Assembly (NCBI RefSeq): GCF_000764305.2
Contig: NW_025939678.1
Coordinates: 90,560 to 154,559 of the forward strand
Reading direction: 5' to 3'
Length of the DNA stretch: 64,000 bases
Source of the DNA: Hyalella azteca
Lineage: Eukaryota; Arthropoda; Malacostraca; Amphipoda; Hyalellidae
Every line of letters starts with the position of its first letter. Position 1 is the first letter of the stretch. The notes under the pieces were generated by a model. That model did no database searches. It had not been told where the DNA came from and saw nothing but the letters and a program-made list of their open reading frames with translations. Shown piece by piece: positions 10,538 through 22,796 of the stretch. Made by a program: the position numbers and the translations under genes.

Positions 10538-12310
10538 AGTGTCGGCACTGAAGAAATAGGCCCATGGCCTGTTGCCGATTCTTGAATTTTTCGTGACTTG
10601 ATTCACAAGGGATCCGGGTTTGGAATCCGATCTTTCCATAACTGACGATTGAATGAGATAGCTGCTTGACTTATTGCCTGGTCCGTAATTTGCTAGGCAT
10701 TTTAAGACTGAACATATAACATATTGATCTCGGCGCTGAAGTGTAGGCCTGATGTGGCCTGTCGCCGATTCTTTTCCTTTTCGTGCCTTGCTCACAGAAG
10801 ATCTAATATCGTTTCATTTGACCGGATCTTTTCATGACTGACGATAGTTTCAAGTAGCTACTAGACTTCCACCGGGTTTGATATGGTGCTAGGCATTTCA
10901 AATCTGAACATATATTTTTCCATAGCTTTATCTAGTCTGTTCTTGAACGCGTTCATACTTGGAGCGCCAACGATGTCATTGGGAAGGCTGTTCCACATGT
11001 CGGTGATTCAAAGCGAGAAGAAATTTTGTCGCGTGGAGAAGTTGCAGCGCAGTTTTTTATTTTATAGCCGTGGCCCCTGGTATTGGTTCTTGTTTCAAAT
11101 TCTAGTAATCCTTCGGGGACCTTGTATAAACCATGAGTATACTTGTATACTTCAATGTGGTCCCCACGCAGACGTCGATAACTGAGGCTTGGAAGCTTCA
11201 TAATTTTCAATCTTTCTTCACAGGACTTGCCCTTCAAGCCTGGAATTATCCTTGTTGCTCGTCTTTGAACATTCTCAATTAAATTTCTGTCCTTTTCAAA
11301 TCTCGGTGACCACACAACAATTCCAAACTCTAGATTCGGGAGCACGACAGCAACAAACAACTGCTTCATCGCTTCTGCATCTAGGAACTCGTATGAGCGT
11401 CTGATTAGTCCAAGAAGTTTGTTGGATGTGTTAGCTTGCGTTTCAACATGCTTAAAAAATTTCAGCTCCTTGTCTACATAAACTCCGAGATCTTTTTCCA
11501 CACTAGACTTTTCAATCATTACTCTCTCGTTGCAACCATGTCTTCTCATACTGTAATCTTGCTGTTCATTGTTCTTCCCGAGGTAGCTTCTTTCCAGTCG
11601 GACGGCAAAGTTCCTTCGTTCAAGGTTTTTTGAAAGAATACTGTCAATGGGCCGGTCAGAACGGTTGCTAATTCTTTGAGCAATCTGGGATGGAAGCCGC
11701 CTGGTCCACATGACTTGTTGGGATTTAGAGCTACCAGGCGCTTGAGAACCTCTTCGTGTTTTTTAAAACATGTTAGCTTCGAGCCGACTGGGCGCTCCTC
11801 AATATCTGGAATACTGTTCAAATCCTCATCTGTGAACACACTGCTGAAGAACTGATTAAGAACGTTAGCCTTGCCCTCATCAAAGGAAATCTTTCGTTGG
11901 TCTACTTTCAAATCAGATATACCGTCCTTTGACTTGCACTTCGAACTAGCGCACAAAAAGAAGGCTTTCGGATTATTTTTTGTATTTTTAGCAACATTTT
12001 TTTCGAAGTTCTTTACTGCAGTGCGACAAACTTTTTAGCTTAATTTCGAGCTCTGGCATACAGGTTATAATCAGACTCGCTGCAAGTTCGTAAATAACGC
12101 TTCTATGCTTCTTTCTTGGTCTTTAGCTGAGTCTTAACTGCACTGTTCATCCACTGGGACTTTTTGACTCCTCCAATCGTAATGTTGGCTACACAGGCAT
12201 CAATTGCAGACATTACCGTGTCTTTGAGAAACGACTATGAATCAGCCACACTCATGTCCTTAATACAGTCCGAAATATTCGCCGCATTCACCGTTTCACG
12301 GTGTATGGTA
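10538..12310 (-). mobile_element. CR1-like LINE, copy B, with deleted RT core
   Basis: Minus-strand copy of the same LINE family, truncated at its 5' end near 12310. Its 3' UTR (10538-10910) has two diverged tandem units of about 190 bases, each running from TGTTCAG..AAATGCCTAGCA through ATCGTCAGT to CTTCAGTGCCGACA-like sequence. The coding part lacks the whole reverse-transcriptase core. The 3' tail is (TATTC)n on the coding strand. Confidence 0.88.
10953..11956 (-). pseudogene. LINE copy B coding remnant, internal deletion
   Basis: The N-terminal piece (11956 down to about 11584) reads NQFFSSVFTDEDLNSIPDIE, then NPNKSCGPGGFHPRLLKEL and SDWKEA. It then jumps directly to LGKNNEQQDYSMRRHG, the thumb side, which continues to about 10953. 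Compared with the copy at 62 kb, about 670 bases have been lost at 11583/11584, removing motifs A, B and the YADD box. The 252-residue open frame (10953-11711) spans this junction, so its start is not biological. Confidence 0.88.
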
Positions 12311-12329
12311 GCTATTTTTAACCATCGTC

Positions 12330-12475
12330 AGTTCGGAAAAAATCCGGTCGAAGGACCTGTTTATAGATCTCCTGTGGACAAGTCACAAAAAGTGCAAGAA
12401 TCGGCGACAGGCCACGTCAGGCCTATTCTTCAGTGCCGACATCACTATGATATTGTATGATATGAATATGATAAA
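12330..12475 (+). mobile_element. isolated LINE 3' tail
   Basis: ATCGTCAGTTCGGAAAAAAT to CTTCAGTGCCGACATC matches the 3' UTR unit of the CR1-like family, in plus orientation. It ends in a GATAT-type short repeat (ATGATATTGTATGATATGAATATG). It is a severely 5'-truncated insertion lying head to head with copy B. Confidence 0.75.
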
Positions 12476-15400
12476 GCTCCTACTATGCCATTCTGGCATG
12501 CATAAAACTTCCAACCATAGCAGACAAAAAAGGGATTCTTCAGATGCAGTTTATTTCTAATTGCATGATATGGCTCAAAACTTTGTTCAATATACTATGT
12601 GAGTGGATACCGGGTTCTGACACCTCCACAGGGAGGTCAATAAAAAACTCTCGTCTGCCACAATACTTGCAACCAGGATTGGAAATATTTTGTTTTTTTA
12701 AAATATCACATCTATTATATCTAGTTACAGGATATTTTATGCAGTGTAATTAACTCGCGTGGTTTCGACGCAAACGCAACTGACTTTCTCTGGGAAGAGG
12801 GTTCATGTACATTGTACATGATAAGTAACTATCTAGTCATGAAAATTTGTTTGCGAAAGTGTCAAGGGAGCAAAATCCGTAAAAAAAAACATTTGATCAA
12901 GGCACACTGTTAAACTTCAGAGGGAGAGAGCCAGTGTTTCTGAAAAATCAAACTTTAACCAACAATTTAACCAAGTAAAGACTAAGCCATTGATCACAAA
13001 TTTTCGCGTTCTACTTCTTCTAGTTGGTGTTTTGAGGGAGCTTTGTAAACGCGTCCATGTAACACCAAGAAATGAAGTAGCATCGGGTGCATTACAACTC
13101 ACATACCGTAGCTGAGAAATAATTTTCAAGAAACAGTGCACGGAAAAGAAACTGGTAACAGTTCATAATATCTCGAATATTTAATAAAAAGTACTATTTC
13201 ATGAGAACTTGGTAATTTATACCAAGATTATGTTTCAACAAAATTAAAAAAAGAATTTCAAGTGAGGTATTGCTACATGAGATTGCAATTATTTCAAATA
13301 CGTTATAATTTACGAGAATCAAAATACTTCAGAAGTAAGGTGCTAGAACTGACAAGTTTCTTTCTTCGTTCCCATGCTTTGGATTAACTCATAACACTTT
13401 AACTAACCAGTTTAAGATTAATTAGGCTGATAATGATTGAAGTATGTGTTGAGTTTATTTGGATTAAAAAACACTTGGCAGAGCCAGAACTACTAAAATA
13501 GATAATTAATATGTGGAACAAAAATAATGTCAAAGTTCAGAATAATTAGTAGAATTGAGTATATAGTGATAACGGTTTGGAGTCTTCAAGACTAGGCAGG
13601 GCCTCTATTTCGACACATAGTCGTGCTGTCCCTCATACATGAAAACGCTGAGATTTATTTTACTATATTTCTGTTATCAAAAAGTTGTCAAAAATTATCG
13701 ATGAATTATTTTCACTTTTTGGTTGGAATACATGAAGCCCTTGAAATGCAACGGTTATGATTACTTCTGTCTATCTATTGTATAGATTATTTCTATACGG
13801 AAGCATTACAAATGCTTAAAAACGAATCTTCCAGTCCTCATGACAGGCATCATTTACTCGTAATTATCTCTTCGTAGAATAATCTTGCAAAATAAGAAAC
13901 ATGTTTTGATGCATTTTAGCGTTGATAATTGTACTACTAGGTTTTTCTACTAGGTTTCTCCTCTAACATACTAGGTTTTTCAACCAGACCCAAGAATATC
14001 GTTGAAGTTCCCAAAAATGTTGATGCTCCCACTACAATGGTTGTTGTAATGATATTGATCATTATTGCTTGATGCCCAGCACAGTTGATGATCACTCTAA
14101 TGCAAGCCTTGTTTATCCAAGTGTGAATGATGCTTGCATGTACGGATGATGTACCTCGCTTGTCTAATGTAAATCGTTAAGATTTCTAGGTTTATTTTGC
14201 ACCTCAATTTTACTCAAGAACATCTGCATGCATCGTTAGTATCTCTTCTAATGAAGACGCTCAGTTTGCCATGGATACATTATTGCAAGTTTGTATTTGC
14301 TGTTTGGTGATCAGACGATATTAGTAACGACAAGTCGACAAGTCTCTGTGTACAAGACAGCGTAAGCCAGGCCCTGCGCTGCCGAAGCAATTGATCAAGG
14401 ATTTGATCAAAGATTTTCCAAAGATTTTCCCTCATCGACCCAAAATACGTACAGAAAGCAAATAAGCTTGCCAATAATAAATTGTTTCCCATGACTTGGA
14501 TTATTTATACATGGCTCAAAATATAACCCATCGCTTTGAAAATGTTCACTTCCATTGCCACAAAATTGAATAACTTTATGGCGCCAAAAATCAAATCACG
14601 GCTTGGGAAATTGATATCTTTGCACTTGATATTTTGCACTTGATATGGAGCCATATAGTGGCAATGCAAGTATTTGCATAGATAAGATCTAAACCAATTT
14701 GGAAATGAGTTTATTATGTTCACGATGTTCAATTTTCGTTCTATAGTGTTTATGAATCTTTTTAATTGGAAGTTCAATTGTATTCTTGCTAGTGGCATGA
14801 ATTTTACACACGATTGTTTCAATTTTTTTTTTCATTTCTACCGCCGTATGTCACTCTCCGGGAACATAACTTATCCGGGAACACAACTTAATTATTCGTA
14901 AGCTATGAACTGTAGCAAGCTAAGGACGTTAGTACGCAACAGAGAACATTTTAAAGTTTTTGTTCGTGGCGGCAACCGTCAGTGCAAGTCATTTTACGCT
15001 CACTAGCAACGTATCCTTTTGGGAAGTAGGCTTGTGACAAATGACAATATTGCTCCGGTTACTCATGTCAGGCGGTAGAGGGTTAAGCTCCAAGATTTAA
15101 ATTAGCCGAACTGGCGCTCCTAATCATAAAGAAAGAGGGGTGGATAGCTAAAGGTAAGCATAGCCCAAATCCACTGTGCGATTCATATACCTTTCCGAGC
15201 GTAACGCAGCCGGGCATCTTCACGGCTTTTGACACAAAGCGCCCACCACAACAGCGCAGTTCAGTCACAGGCCGGAGCTCAACAGGCCCTACCGAACCGA
15301 ACCTAACCTGCGAGGCTGCGCCTCTGTTGCGGTAGGGCCTGTTGCGCTCCGGCCAGTTGTGCTCTGGCGCTGTGAAGCAGTGGCTGTGTTGTGCAAAGCG

Positions 15401-16463
15401 GATTTACTGTTAGCCGGAGTTACCCACAGCTCATTGATCTGAGGCTATGTGTAGATATTGCATGCTGATGGTTGGCGTTGGGTCCAGGGCCTGTTTATGA
15501 GTCAATTTTGTTACCCACGGCTGCGCTCCCAGAAAGAGCATGATTGAGCAAGAGCATGAGCAAGAAAGAGCCTGATGTAAGCTGAAGAGCGCGGCAGGTG
15601 TGCTTAAGCAGACAAGTGTTCTAGCATCAAGCGCTGAAATCTTTCTGATGTCTGCCATTTAGTAGCTGTCTGAGTATTTAGCATTTAGGCCTCTATCGCT
15701 CGACTGGAGAAAGTTGATTTTTATCAATTGTGAAGGCTATAGCTGAACAGCCTAGTTGCGAATTTAATCCTTGAATTAAATTCTTATTTTGATGTACGCA
15801 AGTCAAAAAGAAATGATTCACAGAAAATTTCGATTGTGAAACTCACATAGGCCCAAAAATTTAATACATTGAGTTAACAGCGCAATTTTTTCCAATTTTA
15901 GTGCGAGCAGAATTTTTTTGTAGTTAAGTTAAGTTACAGCAATCCTAAAAGAATAAGTTGACCTCGGTTTTACTAAGTAACCCTAGGTTTGGAGTTTTCT
16001 ACTGATGAGATTCATGTCAGGCACTTGGCATGAAATAGGAGAAAATAAATGAAAAAGTAAAATTAGTATTATTTTGAATGAATTGTCTTCGAATTAAACC
16101 GTTATATATCTTATTAATTTCGTTAATCGAATATTTTAAAGTGAAACAATCAGCGAGTCGGACGCGGATTACGAAAAAAGATAATGCAGAGTAGCCTGTG
16201 AAGTCAAGTGTCCAGAGACACAGGTGTCTTAAGTCTGCAGCCTCTGCTCATGAGAGTATTGTGACTTGAGAGGCTACACCCCAGTATGCCGCTGCCTCCA
16301 CACTTACGGCTGAAGGTTGAGGCTTGCTGGGAGGTAGCTTCAATGAAGAATGTTCTGACTTGGTGGTAGGCGGTAGCTGCCGGATTTACGGCGCTAAATC
16401 TTTAAGCAATTTCGAAATTCAGTTGTTTGCCTGGTTACGTTGAGAGTTGGACCCAAGGCTAGT
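12476..16463. other. no gene recognised, about 4 kb
   Basis: The open frames (for example 14505-14822 and 15431-15658, both minus) are short and unlike any family I know. There are no splice-linked conserved blocks, RNA genes or complete elements. Only the palindrome at 15270-15354 stands out. Confidence 0.55.
15270..15354. repeat. GC-rich inverted repeat, about 25-bp arms
   Basis: GGCCGGAGCTCAACAGGCCC with TACCG faces CGGTA with GGGCCTGTTGCGCTCCGGCC across a 35-base loop. There is one mismatch. It could be a remnant of a fold-back element or a transcript hairpin. Confidence 0.85.
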
Positions 16464-16467
16464 TTAA

Positions 16468-16769
16468 CACGTTGAATGCGATACGACCGACTGGTGGGTC
16501 GTTCCTGATTTCCCACTGGTGGGCTCGTTGCTGATCTGCTTATTAAAATAAGCGGAATAGATAAAAGATCCCCAAAGTTGGTATTATTGCAATTTTTAGC
16601 ATTTGGTGTTTATAATAGAATGTAAAAGTTCGAAATAATAGAAAATGTGTTTAACCATTGTATTTGAATAACAGAAAAACATATTATTTTAAATTGGAAG
16701 GTTCAATTAGAACCCAATCCGAATTGCACCAGCGAGCAGTCGGCAGTTTAGGTAACCGCATTTAAAGTG
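16468..16769. mobile_element. piggyBac-type MITE with TTAA sites
   Basis: TTAA at 16464-16467 and 16770-16773 flank a 302-base element. Its ends are CACGTTGAATGCG and, inverted, CACTTTAAATGCG. A TTAA target duplication with CAC..-type ends is the piggyBac signature. The element has no coding capacity. It shares its first nine bases with the element at 56728-57099. Confidence 0.8.
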
Positions 16770-16905
16770 TTAAGAGCTAAATTTGTGGCCAACGGCTACG
16801 CTCCCAATTGTGTGGTACATTTTTACTACTACCTCTCCTGTCTCCGACGATGCGCACTTGCCTGCACACGGCGGCCTCATCACTGTACAGGCAAGTGTGT
16901 ATGTA

Positions 16906-16952
16906 AGTATGTTGCTGCGTATCACCACGGAGTCGATACGCAGCAACATACT
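16906..16952. repeat. perfect 17-bp inverted repeat
   Basis: AGTATGTTGCTGCGTAT and its exact reverse complement are separated by 13 bases. The four overlapping short frames at 16767-17013 cross this hairpin and are artefacts of it. Confidence 0.92.
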
Positions 16953-19360
16953 GGTGCAATATAGGTTTTGCATTTGAACTGCGTATTAGGCACCGCCCAA
17001 TTTGGAACTGCACCCATAAATCTTCTTCAGCGCTCTACGGCGCATTAATGACTTGGGATTGGGCCAGAATTTTTTTTGTGATGTAAAAAAAATCATTTCA
17101 CAATGAATCGTGCTATCATTTTATAGTCGTGCGATCATTTCATGATTCTCAGTGCGATTCATTCATCTCTAAATTCCTGATACCAGGGTTAGAAATTCGT
17201 ATTTTCTTACATTTTTGTGGGTACGTGTGTTGACTTCACAAACCCGCGTCTCTGTTTCGCCTTGTTATTCTCAGTGAAGCACACAATCTGGTGCAAGTTC
17301 CTTTGTCTTTTTTTCCTCTCGTGTTATTGCATTAATTATCGCGCTGCAGATTTTAGTCGACAATATATGAAAACTTTCATTGAATGTTGTTCCAGACTTC
17401 AGAATATCATTTGATGAATACATTCGCGTTACTTTTATCTTCTCGTGTATTGTCCTGATGAGACCTTCTCGTTACTGCATTAAGTATGCACTTAATTAAA
17501 TACAATTTCACTGGCATGATGTTTTTTTAATACCGCATCATATTCAATATGTATACAAATGAAGGCGTGGTAAAATAAACGAAATCGTTGCATCTGATTC
17601 AAAGTCATATCGATGTGTCCCGTTTGTCTTCACTGATTTGACAACTATTTCCATTCTGATTATTAGTGTGTCATAGGTTTAGTGGTGGTATGGCTTCATA
17701 AAAAAATTAAAGGGATTTTCTTCAGTCACCATGAAATTGTACAAAATTGTGATCTGAAACATAACCTGAAAATGTTAAAGATTCTTAAATTTTCGTATGC
17801 AGAATCAAACATATCATACAATTCCAGCTGCACTTGTATGCTTATCAAATGGCCCAGAGCGACATAGTCACTGCCACGATATTACACATATGCGCACACA
17901 CCTGCTGGAAAAAATTACTGCTGAGACTCATTAATTTTTAGAATCAAGTGTGATACCTCCTATTAGTGCTGAATCCCTTGTTCTCCTGCTCATCACGTCC
18001 AAGATTCACAAAGATATTAATGACTGACGTCAGAGCTGAACCATGCATGTCTGGTTCAGTTTAAATGATCATGATATAATAATTTTGTCAAACAAAATTT
18101 CGAGACATTGTTTCATGCATTAGTGAATGATAATTGACGATATCTACGGCTGTGACCGATTTTTATACACGACTAAATATGAGCCTCTTTTTCGGATGTT
18201 TAAAGGAAAAATATTGCCTCTCGATAGCCTGACTGCAGAATCATATGGTTAAAACAAATTTCAATTGACGATTTTAAATTTATTCTCCTGAAATTTGACT
18301 TTTAGGTTAGTTGATGATTCACTCACTCTAAAGTAACTCAGAATCTAACTCATTCGGATTCATTTTCAAGTGGCGAGTAATAATTTTTGGTTGGTTCCAG
18401 TATTTTGAATTTAATTGTTTAATGGGTCTCGCATTTGATACTGACTTTTCGTTGATATACGAATGCTATTGTTTTGTTGCAGTCGATAAACTGTTCGAAT
18501 GCTGTCAATTTGTTTACTTCATTTCAAATTCCAAATTCATTGAGCAAGGCTGTTAGAAAAACATTGGTTTCGAATCGTGCGTTGGTGCATTTTAAATGCA
18601 AACTTTAAACTCTTGAACAAAAAAATTTACATTACCCTACGCCAGGTTTGGCAATTTTTTCTGCGTGAGATTTCAATGGAAACTTTAAAATTGGAAGGCC
18701 GCATGTATATATTTTGTGCATTTCAATCGCAAATACAACGATTAAAGTATGAATTAATCAATAAAAATTAATAGGTATAACGATTTAATTTGTTAAATAT
18801 GCCCATTGCATTTCATGATAGAAATTTGACCACTTAAATTAATGTGGTAATATATATAATTTCGCAGTTCCCCAATCCGATCAAAGGAATATGAGCGTAA
18901 ATGTCGACACAACAGTACAATTATTGAAATAAGGACAAAAAATCGAAAATTGCCAAAAAAGGAAAAAAATCACAAAGCAACTTCCCTCTATACAAACAGC
19001 AGTACTGCTAAGCCGCTCCGAATGGGAAATATGCAGAGCGTACGGCTGCACGCGACTCCAGAACTCAGCAAGTAATGAGGCTAGGTAATTGGTGACGTAG
19101 CATGCCAACTCAGCGAGAAATCCTAATGATAAGTGAGCTCCCCTTCACATACACGAAAAAAAATTAAAAACTTAGTAGCGAAAAACTGACAGCAGAACAT
19201 AAAACATCGATTTACGATTTCGAGATGATAATTACAGTACGCGTTATTAAGACAAATTAATCGTGTAAAAAATATGCAGTAATTTCAAAATACTTAAATT
19301 TGAACCACTGAAAGTGGTATTGAGTGTCTTGAAATAGCTCTTAAGACATATTGTCACGTT
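16953..19360. other. no gene recognised
   Basis: About 2.4 kb of AT-rich sequence. Short frames (17217-17414, 18577-18771, 18881-19108) lack family resemblance. Nothing is supported. Confidence 0.55.
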
Positions 19361-19420
19361 CCTCTATTCAGCGTGATATCGCATATAGCTCCTCTATTCA
19401 GCGTGATATCGCATATAGCT
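19361..19420. repeat. 30-bp perfect tandem duplication
   Basis: CCTCTATTCAGCGTGATATC plus GCATATAGCT is repeated exactly twice. The identity implies a recent duplication or an assembly duplicate. Confidence 0.95.
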
Positions 19421-19667
19421 GAACGTGAAGGCTTATAGAAAGTGACACACTGTTACCTCTCGGACACTTCTTCGCCTGGACTCGCGGTAGATCTCGAAGT
19501 TTCAGTGAGCCTAAAATTTCTTCTAATGTAATGGATGCAACTCGATAAAACTATGCATCAACTAACGGCGATGTTAAAGTCGTGATATTTTTTTTATTTC
19601 GCCTTCGTTTTCGAGTTATTCGGTCATACGGTCCAAAATTCGCACGAGCCTGATATATCCTGTATTG

Positions 19668-20223
19668 CCGTGGTCCCCAACCCATGGTCCGCGGCGCGGT
19701 ACTGGGCCGTGGACCAAATGGTAGTGGGCCGCGCCGCCTGCTTAAAAATCATAATATATTTTTTAAATCGTCAATTATATAGCTTAAAATAATTATTCCG
19801 TTAAAAACCCATTCACGCTAAGTTACCATCTATCTACAATGTAGATAGATGGTAACTTTGGTGTTGTATAATACCTTCTAAGTAAAACAACACCACACTG
19901 CCATAATGTGCGCCGAATGCGGAGTCGTTTTTTGTCATACTGGTCGCTCCTTGACTCCGAAGGCGGTCTTGCCGTAACTTAAATAATACAAATCGTATTT
20001 AATCACGTCATCGATGTCAAAAGTCTAGTGTATGCTACCACTTGAATTCCAAGCACTCTGGATTGAAAGACAAGCCACTGGCGTATTTGAAAGAATGAAA
20101 CAGAAATACGAAGGACAAAAGCAATTTATGAAGGCCACCACAGCAATAAATGAGAATGCATTGAGAGCATCATATTTGGTGGGAGCATATAATCTGTACA
20201 ATAAAGTGTATTGTACAGATTAG
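19668..20223 (+). mobile_element. degenerate hAT fragment (ZBED-like transposase remnant)
   Basis: The sequence from 19668, TGGTCCCCAACCCATGGTCC after CCG, resembles hAT-family termini. It is followed by hAT-like GC-rich terminal sequence (GGGCCGTGGACC). At 20032-20223 an open frame reads ERQATGVFERMKQKYEGQK and then ENALRASYLVGAYN. The phrase xRASYxVA is typical of the ZBED5/GTF2I-like hAT transposases. The downstream transposase and the right end are missing. A perfect hairpin sits inside at 19820-19858 (AAGTTACCATCTATCTACA and complement, 1-base loop). Confidence 0.55.
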
Positions 20224-20440
20224 AACGAAACTTTTAATATACATTCCTAATCACCCAACAATGATGTTTAGGTCGTGAATATTTTTTCGAATTTACCTTC
20301 GTTCGTGAGTTATACGGCTATACGGAGAAAAGACTGGCATTTCTGTGTCAGATTGGCAAATTTACATTGAAAAAATTAAGGGGATCGAAAATAAATTGTG
20401 TAATCCTGATAAATAAATCTCCCTTTCGGATTCCTGATAA

Positions 20441-21872
20441 CAAAATTTACCGACAAATTAACGGCGTTGCCATGTGATGCCCTCTGGAACCAACTTTTGC
20501 AGAATTCTATATGTGTGAACTGGAAAATCGAGTGTTGCTCAATACACAGATCAAGCCTGAGCTTTACTGCAGATACGTAGATGACATTTTTGTTGTCATT
20601 CGAGACGTAGAGCGCTTGATCGAACTACGAAGAGCTTTGGAACATGAATCAGTCTTGAAGTTTACCCGTGAAATTGGACAAAATCACAAATTGTCATTCC
20701 TAGCTATACTATTAGTGCGAATTGAAGATAATTCCTTTGTCGGGAGCAATCTTTTCATATCCTATCAAGGATATTTAAAGATTTCATATTGTTTACCGAA
20801 AACCTACCGATGTCGGGAAAGTGCTTAATGAAGGAAGTGAATGCCCTCAGCGCTATGAAACCAGCACAGTGCGCGCTCTCGTACATAGAGCATTCAAGAC
20901 CTGCATGCACATCTGAGAGTGATTTGAAAACTGAACTCAGATCGTGTAAACAAATTCTAGTGAATAATGGGTTTTCAAATAGAACGGTTGACACTGAATA
21001 TCACTGAAATATCAAATTACTGATCGAGAGAAAACCGAACCAACAATGAAGCAATGCCAATATCTAATGGAACCCCCACAACAGTTTTCTACCCAAAACC
21101 AGATGAATAGAGGCTACAAAGTGGATGAACGAGTCCTACAGTCAATCATCCATAATAATATCAAGAGCACAACGGATAACGAAAATATAAAACTTATGAT
21201 CTACTACACAAATAAGAAAATTAAAAACCTTGTAATGAATAATAATCCCTGTAAAAAAACTGGTCTGCTTCAAGAAACTAATGTAGTTTATAAATTTTCG
21301 TGTAATAAGAAGGTTGTAGACATGAACTACATTGGCCTTACAAGCACGACCTTGAGCCGACGACTCACATGCCATCTACAATCTGGAGGACCTAAGAACC
21401 ACATGCGGGAGGCTCACAATGAGACCATCACCCGAGCGACATTGGAGGCCTGCACCAGCAAAAATAAGAAAATCTACTACAAAAATAAGAAAATTAAAAA
21501 CCTTGCTATGAACTATAATCCCTGTAAAAAATCTGGACTGCTTCAAAAACTTATGTTGTTCATATATACTTTCTAGTAATATAGAAGGTTGCAGACCTTC
21601 AAAATATGAACTACATTGGTCTTAATAGCACGACCTTAGGCTGCCGACTAACATGCTATCTACAATTTGGAGGACCTAAGAACCACATGCGGGAGGCTCA
21701 CAATGAGACCATCACCCGAGCGACATTGGAGGCCTGCACCAGCATAGTTATGCGGTGCCCCGACCCATCGAGACTAGCGATAGCTGAGGCCCTCATTATC
21801 AAGAGCGAGTCTCCAGCCATCAACATCCAAACTACAGGATTCGTCCGGACGCTGAAATTATTTTCGGATTAA
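20441..21872 (+). pseudogene. Penelope-like element family 1: RT and GIY-YIG remnant
   Basis: The order of domains is reverse transcriptase then GIY-YIG endonuclease, as in Penelope-like retroelements. Around 20445 the frame reads RQINGVAM, then a TGA stop at 20475, where the family has Gly, then CPLEPTFAEFYM. The catalytic CRYVDDIFVV follows at about 20570, so the aspartates are intact. A frameshift near 20760 leads to thumb sequence and to a third frame (21046-21460) with VVYKFSCNKKVVDMNYIGLT and LSRRLTCHLQSGG, the GIY-YIG core. The end (21720-21872) reads SIVMRCPDPSRLAIAEALII. Stops and shifts show a dead copy. Confidence 0.88.
21209..21745 (+). repeat. tandem duplication of the GIY-YIG region
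   Basis: About 250-270 bases covering the linker and GIY-YIG core (AATAAGAAAATTAAAAACCT through GAGGCCTGCACCAGC) occur twice: 21209-21460 and about 21482-21745. The second unit has extra substitutions and a frameshift (GLNSTTLGCRLTCYLQFGG against GLTSTTLSRRLTCHLQSGG). The end of the gene follows the second unit only. Confidence 0.9.
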
Positions 21873-22273
21873 TTTTAAGCTAATATTTTAAAATTGTATC
21901 CACTATACCATTCATTTGTACTTCTGTCATTCCCGAAATTTAATTTCAAGTGTTGTAAAACCTTCACCAGCTTGATAATGAAAATTGTATTTTCGAGACG
22001 TCGCAATCTATTAAAATGTCATTCGGAATAGATCCTCGAATTTCTAGATTCGATCTCCCGGCTCCAGCTAGAAATTTGGTTCGACTCATTGAAAAGACGA
22101 ACAAGAAGATTGTTAATAAAAAGCATGCTGTGGTCTTCAATCAACCTTGCATATATAATATAATAATTGAGGCGTTCACTCAAAACGATAGTGTGAGTTT
22201 TAAATTCTGGCAACTATACAATAAACGACAAGAACCGATCAGATTCGTTGCGGTAAAGTACAGTATCATTTAA
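21873..22273 (+). mobile_element. Penelope-like family 1: start of a second, tandem copy
   Basis: After the first copy's end comes a terminal-repeat-like segment, CTTGATAATGAAAATTGTATT then TTTTCGAGACGTCG at 21973-22005. It matches the segment at 58019-58052. An N-terminal coding piece follows at 22016-22180: NLVRLIEKTNKKIVNKKHAV then VFNQPC. The fragment at 58.1 kb has the same layout with FNETCLKEEILPTYTN, which is the N-terminal signature of these elements. Head-to-tail partial dimers are characteristic of Penelope-like elements. Confidence 0.7.
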
Positions 22274-22796
22274 TATTCCTGATTTGAAATTGGTTAAAAA
22301 TCAATCCATGACACACAATATTAGTAACTAATTCATCTAGAAGCTCGGTACCATCATTGACCAACACGTGTTTCACCTGATTTATTGATTAATTATTGCA
22401 AATTATAGGTTGAGAAAAAAAAATTAATTTTTACAAATTTCAATGTCACAAATTACAAACAGTGTCTGATAAGTTTGTAAAATACTTCATCTTTCCAGCA
22501 ATTTGGAGTATTAAGGGCTTCCTTGCTCACTGCTAATTCAAGCGACGTTGTGGATGGACGATGTCCAAACCATCTTGGATGATTCATCAGCACATTTTTC
22601 ATCGTATTCTATTCCAATTTAAGAGGTCTTCTTTTGACGCTCCCTTTCACACAGATAAACTTCTCTGACCAATCAATTAATGCTCGACGTCTGCTTCTCG
22701 GCTGGATACCGCGCCCTATGCGTACATGCTTTATAGAGGGCGATGCATCTTTCAGCGTTAGCTTTCGACGCATCACATTCGCCGCTTAGTCTACGG
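22274..22796. other. no gene recognised
   Basis: Spacer between the Penelope-like element and a hAT fragment. No coding or structural signal is seen. Confidence 0.55.

Noticed and set aside
16767..17013. Four overlapping frames on both strands
   Set aside because: They result from the perfect inverted repeat at 16906-16952, read in both directions.
20755..20994. Minus-strand frame of 79 residues
   Set aside because: It is a shadow of the Penelope-like thumb region on the plus strand.
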